A DNA stretch of 64,000 bases from Odiellus spinosus (Eukaryota > Arthropoda > Arachnida > Opiliones > Phalangiidae): positions 14,774,829-14,838,828 of the forward strand of contig OY987225.1 in assembly GCA_963920705.1 (NCBI GenBank), written 5' to 3'. Shown piece after piece: positions 13,060 through 21,430 of the stretch (positions within the stretch are counted from its first letter, which is position 1; each line of letters begins with the position of its first letter). The notes under the pieces are model-generated. The model ran no database searches and was not told the DNA's origin. It was given only the letters and a program-made list of their open reading frames with translations. The translations under genes were made by a program, and so were the position numbers.

Positions 13060-15408
13060 ATGGAAAATAACCTTTCAATAGAAAATAGCTCTTCAATGGA
13101 AAATAACCTTTCAATTGAAAATAAATCTTCTATTGAAAATAAATCTTCTACTGAAAATAAATCTTCTACTGAAAATAACTCTCAAAGGAAAATAACTCTT
13201 CGATTGATAATAACTCTTCGATTGATAATAACTCTTCAATGGAAAATAACTCTTCAATTGAAAATAACTCTTCAATTGAAAATAACTCTTCAACGGAAAA
13301 TAACCTTTCAATTGAAATAACTCTTCAACTGAAATAACTCTTAAATTAAAAATAACTCTTAAATTAAAAATAACTTTTCGATTCAAAATAACTCTCAATC
13401 GAAAATAACTCTTCAATCGAAAATAACTCTTTAAAGAAAATAACACTTCAACTGAAAATAACTCTTTCAATCGATAATAACTCTTCGATTCAAAATAATT
13501 CTTCAATAGAAAATAACTCTTCAATGGAAAATAACTCTTCAATTGAAAATAACTCTTCAATGGAAAATAACCTTTCAATTGAAAATAACTCTTCAATTGA
13601 AAATAACTCTCAATCGAAAATAACACTTCAATGGAAAATAACCTTTCAATAGAAAATAGCTCTTCAATGGAAAATAACCTTTCAATTGAAAATAACCTTT
13701 CAATTGAAAATAAATCTTCTATTGAAAATAAATCTTCTACTGAAAATAACTCTCAAAGGAAAATAACTCTTCGATTGATAATAACTCTTCGATTGATAAT
13801 AACTCTTCGATTGAAAATAACTCTTCAATTGAAAATAACTCTTCAATTGAAAATAACTCTTCAACGGAAAATAACCTTTCAATTGAAATAACTCTTCAAC
13901 TGAAATAACTCTTCAACTGAAATAACTCTTAAATTAAAAATAACTTTTCGATTCAAAATAACTCTCAATCGAAAATAACTCTTCAATCGAAAATAACTCT
14001 CAAAAGAAAATAACACTTCAACTGAAAATAACTCTTCAATCGATAATAACTCTTCAATTGAAAATAACTCTTCGATTCAAAATAATTCTTCAATAGAAAA
14101 TAACTCTTCAATGGAAAATAACTCTTCAATGGAAAATAACTCTTCAATGGAAAATAACCTTTCAATTGAAAATAATTCTTCAATTGAAAATAACTCTCAA
14201 TCGAAAATAACACTTCAATGGAAAATAACCTTTCAATAGAAAATAGCTCTTCAATGGAAAATAACCTTTCAATTGAAAATAAATCTTCTATTGAAAATAA
14301 ATCTTCTACTGAAAATAAATCTACTGAAAATAACTCTCAAAGGAAAATAACTCTTCGATTGATAATAACTCTTCGATTGATAATAACTCTTCAATGGAAA
14401 ATAACTCTTCAATTGAAAATAACTCTTCAATTGAAAATAACTCTTCAACGGAAAATAACCTTTCAATTGAAATAACTCTTCAACTGAAATAACTCTTAAA
14501 TTAAAAATAACTTTTCGATTCAAAATAACTCTCAATCGAAAATAACTCTTCAATCGAAAATAACTCTCAAAAGAAAATAACACTTCAACTGAAAATAACT
14601 CTTCAATCGATAATAACTCTTCAATTGAAAATAACTCTTCGATTCAAAATAATTCTTCAATAGAAAATAACTCTTCATTGGAAAATAACTCTTCAATTGA
14701 AAATAACTCTTCAATGGAAAATAACCTTTCAATTGAAAATAACTCTTCAATTGAAAATAACTCTCAATCGAAAATAACTCTTCAATTGATAATAACTCTC
14801 AATCGAAAATATCTCTTCAATTGAAAATAACTCTCAAAAGAAAATAACTCTTCAACTGAAAATAACTCTCAAAAGAAAATAACACTTCAACTGAAAATAA
14901 CTCTTCAATCGAAAATAACTCTTCGATTCAAAATGACTCTTCAACTGAAAATAACTCTTCAATCGAAAATAACTCTTCAATTGAAAATAACTCTTCAATT
15001 GAAAATAACTCTCAAATGAAAATAACTCTTCAATTGAAAATAACTCTTCAATTGAAAATAACTCTCAATCGAAAATAGCTCTTCAATTGAAAATAACTCT
15101 CAATCGAAAATAACTCTTTAATTGAAAATAACTCTACAATTGAAAATAACTCTACAATTGAAAATAACTCTCAATCAAAAATAACTCTTCAATCGAAAAT
15201 AACTCTTCAATTGAAAAAAACTCTCAAAAGAAAATAACTCTTCAACTGAAAATAACTCTTCAATCGAATATAACTCTTCAATTGAAAATAACTCTTCAAT
15301 TGAAAATAACTCTTCAATTGAAAATAACTCTCAATCGAAAATAACTCTTCAATTGAAAATAACTCTCAATCGAAAATAGCTCTTCAATTGAAAATAACTC
15401 TCAATCGA
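13060..15408 (+). repeat. Higher-order repeat segment (second copy)
   Basis: Counterpart of 6,427-8,720. It is also the left flank of LINE copy 1, and it recurs at about 26.9-28.6 kb in the flank of copy 2. ORF1-like blocks begin at 13,060, 13,631 and 14,218. Confidence 0.75.
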
Positions 15409-16718
15409 AAATAACTCTTTAATTGAAAATAACTCTACAATTGAAAATAACTCTCAATCAAAAATAACTCTTCAATCGAAAATAACTCTTCAATCGAAAA
15501 TAACTCTTCAATTGAAAATAACTCTTCAATTGAAAAGAACTCTTCAATTGAAAATAACTCTTCAATTGAAAAAAACTCAATTGAAAATAACTCTTCAATT
15601 GAAAATAACTCAATCGAAAATAACTCTTCAATCGAAAATAACTCTTCAATGGAAAATAAATCTCAATCGAAAATCTCTCTTCAATTGAAAATAACTCTCA
15701 ATCGAAAATCTCTCTTCAATTGAAAAAAACTCTCAAAAGAAAATAACTCTTCAACTGAAAATAACTCTTCAATCGAAAATAACTCTTCAATTGAAAATAA
15801 CTCTTCAATTGAAAATAACTCTTCAATTGAAAATAACTCAATTTAAAATAACTCTTCAATTGAAAATAACTCAATTGAAAATAACTCTTCAATTGAAAAT
15901 AACTCTTCAATTGAAAATAACTCAATCGAAAATAACTCTTCAATCGAAAATAACTCTTCAATCGAAAATAACTCTTCAATGGAAAATAAATCTCAATCAA
16001 AAATCTCTCTTCAATTGAAAATAACTCTCAATCGAAAATCTCTCTTAAATTGAAAATAACTCTCAATCGAAAATAACTCTCAAAAGAAAATAACTCTTCA
16101 ACTGAAAATAACTCTTCAATCGAAAATAACTCTTCAACTGAAAATAACTCTTCAATCGAAAATAACTCTTCAACTGAAAATAACTCTTCAATCGAAAATA
16201 ACTCTTCAATTGAAAATAACTCTTCAATTGAAAATAACTCAATCGAAAATAACTCTTGAATCGAAAATAACTCTTCAATTGAAAATAACTCTTCGATTCA
16301 AAATAATTCTTCAATGGAAAATAACCTTTCGATTCAAAATAACTCTAAATCGAAAATAACTCTTCAACGGAAAATAACCTTTCAATTGAAATTACTCTTC
16401 AACTGAAATAACTCCTAAATTAAAAATAACTTTTCGATTCAAAATAACTTTTCGATTCAAAATTACTCTCAATCGAAAATAACTCTTCACTCGAAAATAA
16501 CTCTCAAAAGAAAATAACACTTCAACTGAAAATAACTCTTCAATCGATAATAACTCTCAATTGAAAATAACGCTTCGATTCAAAATAATTCTTCAATAGA
16601 AAATAACTCTTCAATGGAAAATAACTCTTCAATTGAAAATAACTCTTCAATGGAAAATAACTCTTCGATTCAAAATAATTCTTCAATATAAAATAACCTT
16701 TCGATTCAAAATAACTCT

Positions 16719-16743
16719 CAATTCAATTCAATTCAATTCAATT
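16719..16743 (-). repeat. LINE 3' tail, (AATTG)5
   Basis: Five CAATT units on the plus strand (AATTG in element orientation) separate the 3' UTR from the satellite. Copies 2 and 3 have four units. Tails of short tandem repeats are typical of CR1-like LINEs. Confidence 0.9.
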
Positions 16744-16780
16744 TATTAGTAATTTTAATTCGATACATAATAGGGACCAG

Positions 16781-16816
16781 GCGGGGCTAAATCAACGAGC
16801 GATTTGTAAGCCCCGC
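16781..16816 (-). promoter_or_regulatory. 3' UTR hairpin near the LINE 3' end
   Basis: A perfect 8-bp stem (GCGGGGCT with AGCCCCGC) is followed by a 3-nt bulge, a second 5-bp stem (AAATC with GATTT) and a 7-nt loop. It sits about 40 nt from the terminal pentamers. Related LINEs use 3' stem-loops for recognition by their own RT. That role is inferred here. Confidence 0.7.
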
Positions 16817-17137
16817 ACTTAATTTAAGGTAACTAAAGTTAATTAGACCAACAACAAAAATATTACAATAAAATATAAAAAAACAGAAAAAAAAAAATAA
16901 TTAAAAAATAAATAAAGCAAGAAGAAAAAGAATTAGTTAACTAAATAACTAACTACATACAGAAATTAATAAACAAGAGATAACATTAACAAATAATCAA
17001 ATATAATCACTTTTAACAAGTTCTTTCGCCAATATTTTGAATTTATGAACAGGGCGGATGTTACGAATATGTTGCGGAATTAAGTTGTACAGTTGACAAC
17101 CGTAATAAAATAGTGAGGTAAGTTTTTTGGTAGTCTT

Positions 17138-19717
17138 TTAGGCTTCGAGAGCTAATAGATCAGTAGATCGAGTATTACGTTTTTTAATTACAGTGGGAAA
17201 CAGCGTAGGGTTTTTTGAAAGAGCCGAATAGATATAAGTTATAGACATAAATTTATACAATTTATTTACATTTAAGAGATTACCCTTAATAAATAGCTCT
17301 TTAGTATGGTCTCTATATCCTACATTATAAATAGACCTGATGATTCTCTTTTGTAATGTTAACAGCCTGATGAGATTGTTACTAGAGGTATTTCCCCAAA
17401 TACTTATTCCATACGCCAAGACGGAATAGAATAAGGAGTAGTAGATTTCAAATAAAAATCTACGTGGAATTAAATTCCTGCACCCGTAGACCAATCCACA
17501 TACCCTCGATAAAGTTTTACTGACAGTATCAACGTGGTGGTTCCAAGTAAGCTGACTATCATACCAAATACCAAGGTATTTGTATTTATATACCCTCTGA
17601 ATTTCGACGTTATTAATAGTAATTTTATCCATGTGACTGTGGACATCTTTACCGCGGTTAGCGAACAGTATATATTGGGTCTTATCTAAATTGAGTGCCA
17701 AACCATTAACTGTTAACCAATTGAAAATCGTGGATAAGAGTTCATTCGTCCTGGCATATGCCACGCTAATAGCACGTGCTGCGACCAGCAGTAACGCGTC
17801 ATCAGCGTATAAAAAAAGAGAGCCCTGAGGTATATGGTCAATAAGATCATTAAAATAGAGATTGAATAACATAGGTGAGATCACGGAGCCCTGCGGAACT
17901 CCTGATTCCAAATACTTGAGCGACGATATATTATCCTTGATTTTAGTATAACAAGGTCTGTTTTGTAGGTAACTGACTAGCCATTCCCCAGCCCTCCCTC
18001 GTATACCCAGGCGATTTAATTTTTCGATTAATCGACAATGGGGGACGCTGTCAAATGCTTTGCGGATATCTAGGAACGTACCGACGCACACGTTACCCGC
18101 GTCAAGGGAATTAATTATTGTTTTATAAGAATTGGTTATCGCATCTATAGTGCTACGTCCCGAGCGGAATCCAAATTGAAACCGACTTAGTAGATTAAAT
18201 TTTTCAGAGAAGGATTGCAGCCTAGTTAAATATGCTTTATCAAAGATCTTAGCTATGTATTGTAAGACAGAAATAGGGCGATAATTTCCTGGGTTTCCGA
18301 GATCCCCTTTCTTATGTATTGGAATAATTATAGTATTTTTTAATTTATTTGGATACACACCACAAGAGAAAGATAAGTTTATTATAAAAAGGAGAGGTGC
18401 TATTAGTTGTAGGAACGCGTATTTCATAGGCCTCGGATGGATGGAATCCATTCCAGCCGCCGATGAGGGAGAGATTGAATTTGCAATGTCCAATAGTTCG
18501 GCTTCCGAGATTGGGAGAAGGGCCATCGTTTGGGGATTACTTTCTAGTGACGGCTCCTCAAGGGAAGATGGGATAGGCTGTGAGACATTAGTTGTAAAAT
18601 GCGTGTTTAATATATCCGGTGAGATAGGGATATCCATTTCTTTTTTTGTCTTACGGGTGAGGAGGGAGTTCATTATTTTCCATTTTTCCTTACTGTTGTG
18701 GGAGGAGATTAATTTTTGATAATAATATGAGTTTCGCGCGTTTCTAATGAGTTTGTTACAGCGGTTCCTAGTAAATTTATAATTATCAATATTAGTTTGG
18801 GTAGGAAAGCGCTTAGCTATTTTTTGAATTTTGTGTTTTTCCTTTATACAATTTCTGACTTCCTGAGTTATCCAAGAATCACTGGAAGGGGTAAAAGTAA
18901 CATATTTAAAACAGGAATTGTAAATGTCTAGGACGGATTGTTCGAACATTTCATAAGCGAGGTTAACATCGCCTTGTAGATAAAGAGGGACCCAGTCCAC
19001 TTCTGCCAATTTGTCATTAAATTTCAGAAGATTTTTTTTAGAGAAGCTGCGAATTGTAATAGGTGGAATATGGGCTAATTCGTTGTCATATTGTAGTAAG
19101 ATAGGGGAATGGTCAGTAGAATCGATTTCCTTCAAGACTTGAATTGAGTTTAATTCCTTATTAAAGAATACATTGTCGATACATGTAGAGGTAGTACTCG
19201 TAACCCTAGTAGGTGTATAAATACCCTGGATCATATTATAGCTAGTAAAAAGGTCAAGAAGACTGGCTAAACAAGGGGAGGTGGTTAAAAAATCTACATT
19301 AAAATCACCTACAATAATCTTCCGAATATTAGGCGATCCAAGACCTTTCAAAATGTTTTCACATTCATTCAAGAATCTCGTATAGTTCGCAGAATGGGGG
19401 CGGTATATTACTACAAAAATGTCACCCGAAGCAGTAAACTTGATGACGTAGCTCTCGATGTCTTCGTTGCAGAGGCAAAACTTAGGGACCGGAGAAAATT
19501 GAAAGGGTATTTTGACATAGAACCCGACACCTCCGCCAATACGATTGCCAATACCGCAGAAATTAAAGTTAGGAATGTGGAAGTGTGAATCATTCCTGAA
19601 CCAGGTTTCTGTTAGTGCGATAATATCTATATTGCTTCTATCAAGATTAACTGATGCACACAAGTAGGCTAAATTTCGAGTAGCACTCCGAATATTACTA
19701 TAGAGCAACCGACTCAT
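17138..19717 (-). CDS. LINE ORF2: APE endonuclease / reverse transcriptase (copy 1)
   Basis: This encodes the enzyme that nicks target DNA and copies the element RNA onto it (target-primed reverse transcription). I chose the ATG giving 859 residues; the frame is open three codons further upstream from a GTG, which is unlikely to be a start in a eukaryote. Endonuclease motifs: SNIR at residue 8, TETWF with Glu37, GGGVGF at 61-66, YRPH at 105-108, GDFN at 137-140 and a C-terminal TDH with His203. RT motifs: HKKGD 468-472, NYRPIS 478-483, FGFRSGRST 515-523, FLDIRKAFDS with Asp550, GVPQGSV 606-612 and YADD 637-640. The reading frame is complete. There is no RNase H domain. All catalytic residues I can place are present, so the enzyme may be functional, although its partner ORF1 is broken. 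Confidence 0.95.
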   Translation of the reverse strand: MSRLLYSNIRSATRNLAYLCASVNLDRSNIDIIALTETWFRNDSHFHIPNFNFCGIGNRIGGGVGFYVKIPFQFSPVPKFCLCNEDIESYVIKFTASGDIFVVIYRPHSANYTRFLNECENILKGLGSPNIRKIIVGDFNVDFLTTSPCLASLLDLFTSYNMIQGIYTPTRVTSTTSTCIDNVFFNKELNSIQVLKEIDSTDHSPILLQYDNELAHIPPITIRSFSKKNLLKFNDKLAEVDWVPLYLQGDVNLAYEMFEQSVLDIYNSCFKYVTFTPSSDSWITQEVRNCIKEKHKIQKIAKRFPTQTNIDNYKFTRNRCNKLIRNARNSYYYQKLISSHNSKEKWKIMNSLLTRKTKKEMDIPISPDILNTHFTTNVSQPIPSSLEEPSLESNPQTMALLPISEAELLDIANSISPSSAAGMDSIHPRPMKYAFLQLIAPLLFIINLSFSCGVYPNKLKNTIIIPIHKKGDLGNPGNYRPISVLQYIAKIFDKAYLTRLQSFSEKFNLLSRFQFGFRSGRSTIDAITNSYKTIINSLDAGNVCVGTFLDIRKAFDSVPHCRLIEKLNRLGIRGRAGEWLVSYLQNRPCYTKIKDNISSLKYLESGVPQGSVISPMLFNLYFNDLIDHIPQGSLFLYADDALLLVAARAISVAYARTNELLSTIFNWLTVNGLALNLDKTQYILFANRGKDVHSHMDKITINNVEIQRVYKYKYLGIWYDSQLTWNHHVDTVSKTLSRVCGLVYGCRNLIPRRFLFEIYYSLFYSVLAYGISIWGNTSSNNLIRLLTLQKRIIRSIYNVGYRDHTKELFIKGNLLNVNKLYKFMSITYIYSALSKNPTLFPTVIKKRNTRSTDLLALEA

Positions 19718-19774
19718 CAATCGCACAAAGAGAAAAAATTAAACAGAGAACATATATATATAAATAAAATGGGG

Positions 19775-20152
19775 CTATTTTTTAACCACACAATCTTTGA
19801 CCTCGCCTTGCATTTCTATTAAAAAATGAGAAGTGAATTTCGGTTTCTGTGTAGCATTGGTTTTAATAAATTGGCGTAGATGGTATCTTGCATATTCTTG
19901 CGAGGGAGTGAAATCATGCGATATATAAATTCCAGTGCCCTTTAATTTGTGGGCGTTGCTTAAGATGGATGCTTTAATTGTAGGGTCGTCTAGCTTAAGT
20001 AAAACTATACGTATTTTTTGCACATTTTGATTTGATTCACCAGTAGAAGATTTATTTTCAGTAGAAGATTTATTTTCAGTAGAAGATTTATTTTCAATTG
20101 TAAGGTTATTTTCCATTGAAGAGCTATTTTCTATTGAAAGGTTATTTTCCAT
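19775..20152 (-). pseudogene. LINE ORF1, C-terminal part with hexapeptide tract end (copy 1)
   Basis: The open stretch begins inside the satellite-like tract (MENNLSIENSSS, then three NKSST units) and continues into a unique C-terminal domain of about 85 residues ending in VVKK. That domain contains KLKGTGIYISHDFTPSQEY, which resembles the C-terminal nucleic-acid-binding region of ORF1 proteins from invertebrate LINEs. The family assignment comes from pattern recognition. ORF1 proteins normally coat the element RNA. The ATG shown is not the true start: the real ORF1 start is at 20,594, and the two parts are out of frame by one base (442 nt between the frame-setting ATGs). It lies 57 nt upstream of ORF2 in the same frame, separated by stop codons. 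Confidence 0.8.
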
Positions 20153-20437
20153 TGAAGTTTTATTTTCTTTTGAGAGTTATTTTCAATTGAAGAGTTATTT
20201 TCGATTGAAGAGTTATTTTCAGTTGAAGAGATTTTCTTTTGAGAGTTATTTTCAATTGAAGAGTTATTTTCGATTGGAGAGTTATTTTCGATTGAGAGTT
20301 ATTTTCGATTGAGAGTTATTTTCAATTGAAGATCTATTTTCGATTGAGAGTTATTTTCAATTGAAGAGTTATTTTCGATTGAGAGTTATTTTCAATTGAA
20401 GAGTTATTTTCGATTGAAGAGTTATTTTCAATTTTAA
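20043..20437 (-). repeat. Satellite-like hexapeptide tract inside ORF1 (copy 1)
   Basis: Between the unique N-terminal and C-terminal parts of ORF1 lie about 395 bp of the same 18/17-bp units as the surrounding arrays. They are in reverse phase because the element is on the minus strand. In coding sense the first units read IENNSS in frame. A 17-bp unit then shifts the frame to QSKITLQLKIT and it ends at a stop. The tract is identical in the plus-strand copies up to about 21,050 and 34,166. Confidence 0.9.
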
Positions 20438-20594
20438 TACTTAGGTCTTTTACAGAAGAGTTCACTTTTTCCAATTTATTACTGACTACTGAAATATCAG
20501 ATTTAAGGTCTCTACCGATAGAGGTAATATCCGATCTCACTGTTGTACCTAATATCTTAAATTGTTCTAAGATAGTCTTTAAATCTTCGGCCAT
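20334..20594 (-). pseudogene. LINE ORF1, N-terminal part (copy 1)
   Basis: It starts at an ATG in a strong eukaryotic context (ACCATGG, A at -3 and G at +4). About 54 residues of unique sequence, MAEDLK onward, show a coiled-coil-like spacing of Leu, Ile and Val (LKTILEQFKIL, LEKVNSSVKDLSIK). The protein then runs directly into IENNSSIENNSS repeats. After three in-frame hexapeptides a 17-bp unit shifts the frame and the ORF ends after LTLNRK-like residues. In an intact ancestor this should have continued to the C-terminal domain at 20,042. The role as a trimerising or coiled-coil N-terminus is inferred from LINE ORF1 architecture. Confidence 0.78.
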
Positions 20595-20596
20595 GG

Positions 20597-20790
20597 TAAT
20601 TTATTTAATATAATAGAAGAATATTATTTACCGTTTGATGGGACACTAGGCTTACGGGAAGGGCGGCGGAGAATGCAAGCGGATTTACGTTATCTTTTAG
20701 ATAGAATAGCGCAAACTTTATACAATTAAGACCGCCGCGTCGATCGGAGAGCATGAAACCGTGCGACCGTACTCCATGTAAAGGGTTTAA
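20597..20790 (-). promoter_or_regulatory. Probable LINE 5' UTR / internal promoter region (copy 1)
   Basis: About 190 bp of unique sequence lie upstream of the ORF1 ATG and contain GC-rich islands (GGGCGGCGG, GACCGCCGCG) in an otherwise very AT-rich window. It is conserved exactly at 33,713-33,906. LINE 5' UTRs usually carry an internal promoter, and I see no decisive promoter motif. The 5' edge is set where sequence becomes satellite (ATTATTTTCAATCG). Confidence 0.6.
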
Positions 20791-21430
20791 AAATTATTTT
20801 CAATCGAAAATAACTCTTCAATTGAAAATAACTCTTCGATTCAAAATAATTCTTCAATGGAAAATAACCTTTCGATTCAAAATAACTCTCAATCGAAAAT
20901 AACTCTTCAATTGAAAATAACTCTTCAATTGAATATAACTCTTCAACTTAAAATAACTCTTAATCGAAAAAAACTCTTAATCGAAAATATCTCTTAATCG
21001 AAAATAACTCTTAATCGAAAATAACTCTTCAATTGAAAATTACTCAATCGAAAATAACTCTTCAATCGAAAATAACTCTTCAATTGAAAATAACTCTCAA
21101 TCGAAAATAACTCTTCAATTGAAAATAACTCTCAATCGAAAATAGATCTTCAATTGAAAATAACTCTCAATCGAAAATAACTCTCAATCGAAAATAACTC
21201 TCCAATCGAAAATAACTCTTCAATTGAAAATAACTCTCAAAAGAAAATCTCTTCAACTGAAAATAACTCTTCAATCGAAAATAACTCTTCAATTGAAAAT
21301 AACTCTCAAAAGAAAATAAAACTTCAATGGAAAATAACCTTTCAATAGAAAATAGCTCTTCAATGGAAAATAACCTTACAATTGAAAATAAATCTTCTAC
21401 TGAAAATAAATCTTCTACTGAAAATAAATC
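20791..21430 (+). repeat. Forward satellite / ORF1 tract between inverted LINE copies
   Basis: Forward-phase units start abruptly after the LINE 5' end and run without a break into the ORF1 tract of the plus-strand copy. From 21,050 the unit order is the exact reverse complement of the tract inside copy 1. Before 21,050 it is not. Hence 20,430-21,049 is the non-palindromic spacer of the inverted repeat. Confidence 0.85.

Larger units (their letters stand above)
1..16718 (+). repeat. Satellite array A, forward phase (18/17/15-bp units)
   Basis: The whole interval is head-to-tail copies of an 18-bp unit, AACTCTTCAATTGAAAAT. Frequent derivatives are a 17-bp form lacking one T (AACTCTCAATCGAAAAT), a 15-bp form (AACTCAATCGAAAAT) and forms starting CTTAATCG or CTCAAAAG. 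The core TTCAATTGAA is a perfect 10-bp palindrome. Core variants are mostly ATT, ATC, ACT or ATG at one triplet. Open frames fill the array only because four of the six frames of the 18-mer lack stops (SSIENN and LQLKIT forward, ELFSIE and SYFQLK reverse). They are not genes. The array is organised into longer higher-order repeats, listed separately. No unique sequence interrupts it until the LINE tail at 16,719. Confidence 0.97.
16719..20790 (-). mobile_element. Non-LTR retrotransposon (LINE) copy 1, minus strand
   Basis: A two-ORF LINE reads right to left. It has a GC-richer 5' UTR (about 20,597-20,790), ORF1 split by a satellite tract (20,594-19,775), a 57-nt gap, ORF2 (19,717-17,138), and an AT-rich 3' UTR with a hairpin and AATAAA. 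It ends in five tandem CAATT pentamers (16,719-16,743 as written on the plus strand). Both flanks are forward satellite, so it lies antisense to the array. An APE endonuclease, an RT without RNase H, and a short-tandem-repeat tail instead of poly(A) suggest the CR1/Jockey group; the exact clade is not decided. It differs from the other copies by five rather than four tail units and by Ile rather than Val in ORF2 (residue 166). Confidence 0.93.

Noticed and set aside
1-16718. A CRISPR array, suggested by short regular repeats
   Set aside because: There are no unique spacers. Units are contiguous at 15-18 bp, and the context is eukaryotic LINE and satellite.
16840-16950. A-rich stretch as a poly(A) tail of a separate retrocopy
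   Set aside because: It lies inside the LINE 3' UTR in all three copies, and the element ends in AATTG pentamers.
18441-18719. A 92-residue ORF antisense to ORF2 (also at 22,760, 31,557 and 35,876)
   Set aside because: It overlaps the RT coding strand entirely, has no recognisable domain, and is conserved only because ORF2 is.
19394-19588. 64- and 60-residue ORFs overlapping the endonuclease region, both strands
   Set aside because: They are alternative-frame shadows of ORF2, repeated in every copy for the same reason.
19718-19726. A GTG start three codons upstream of the ORF2 ATG
   Set aside because: The element is eukaryotic, and the ATG (MSRLLYSN) fits the usual start just before the endonuclease domain.
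20640-20790. An rRNA or tRNA fragment in the GC-richer segment
   Set aside because: No cloverleaf or recognisable rRNA core was seen. It is best explained as the LINE 5' UTR because it directly precedes the ORF1 ATG in both copies.
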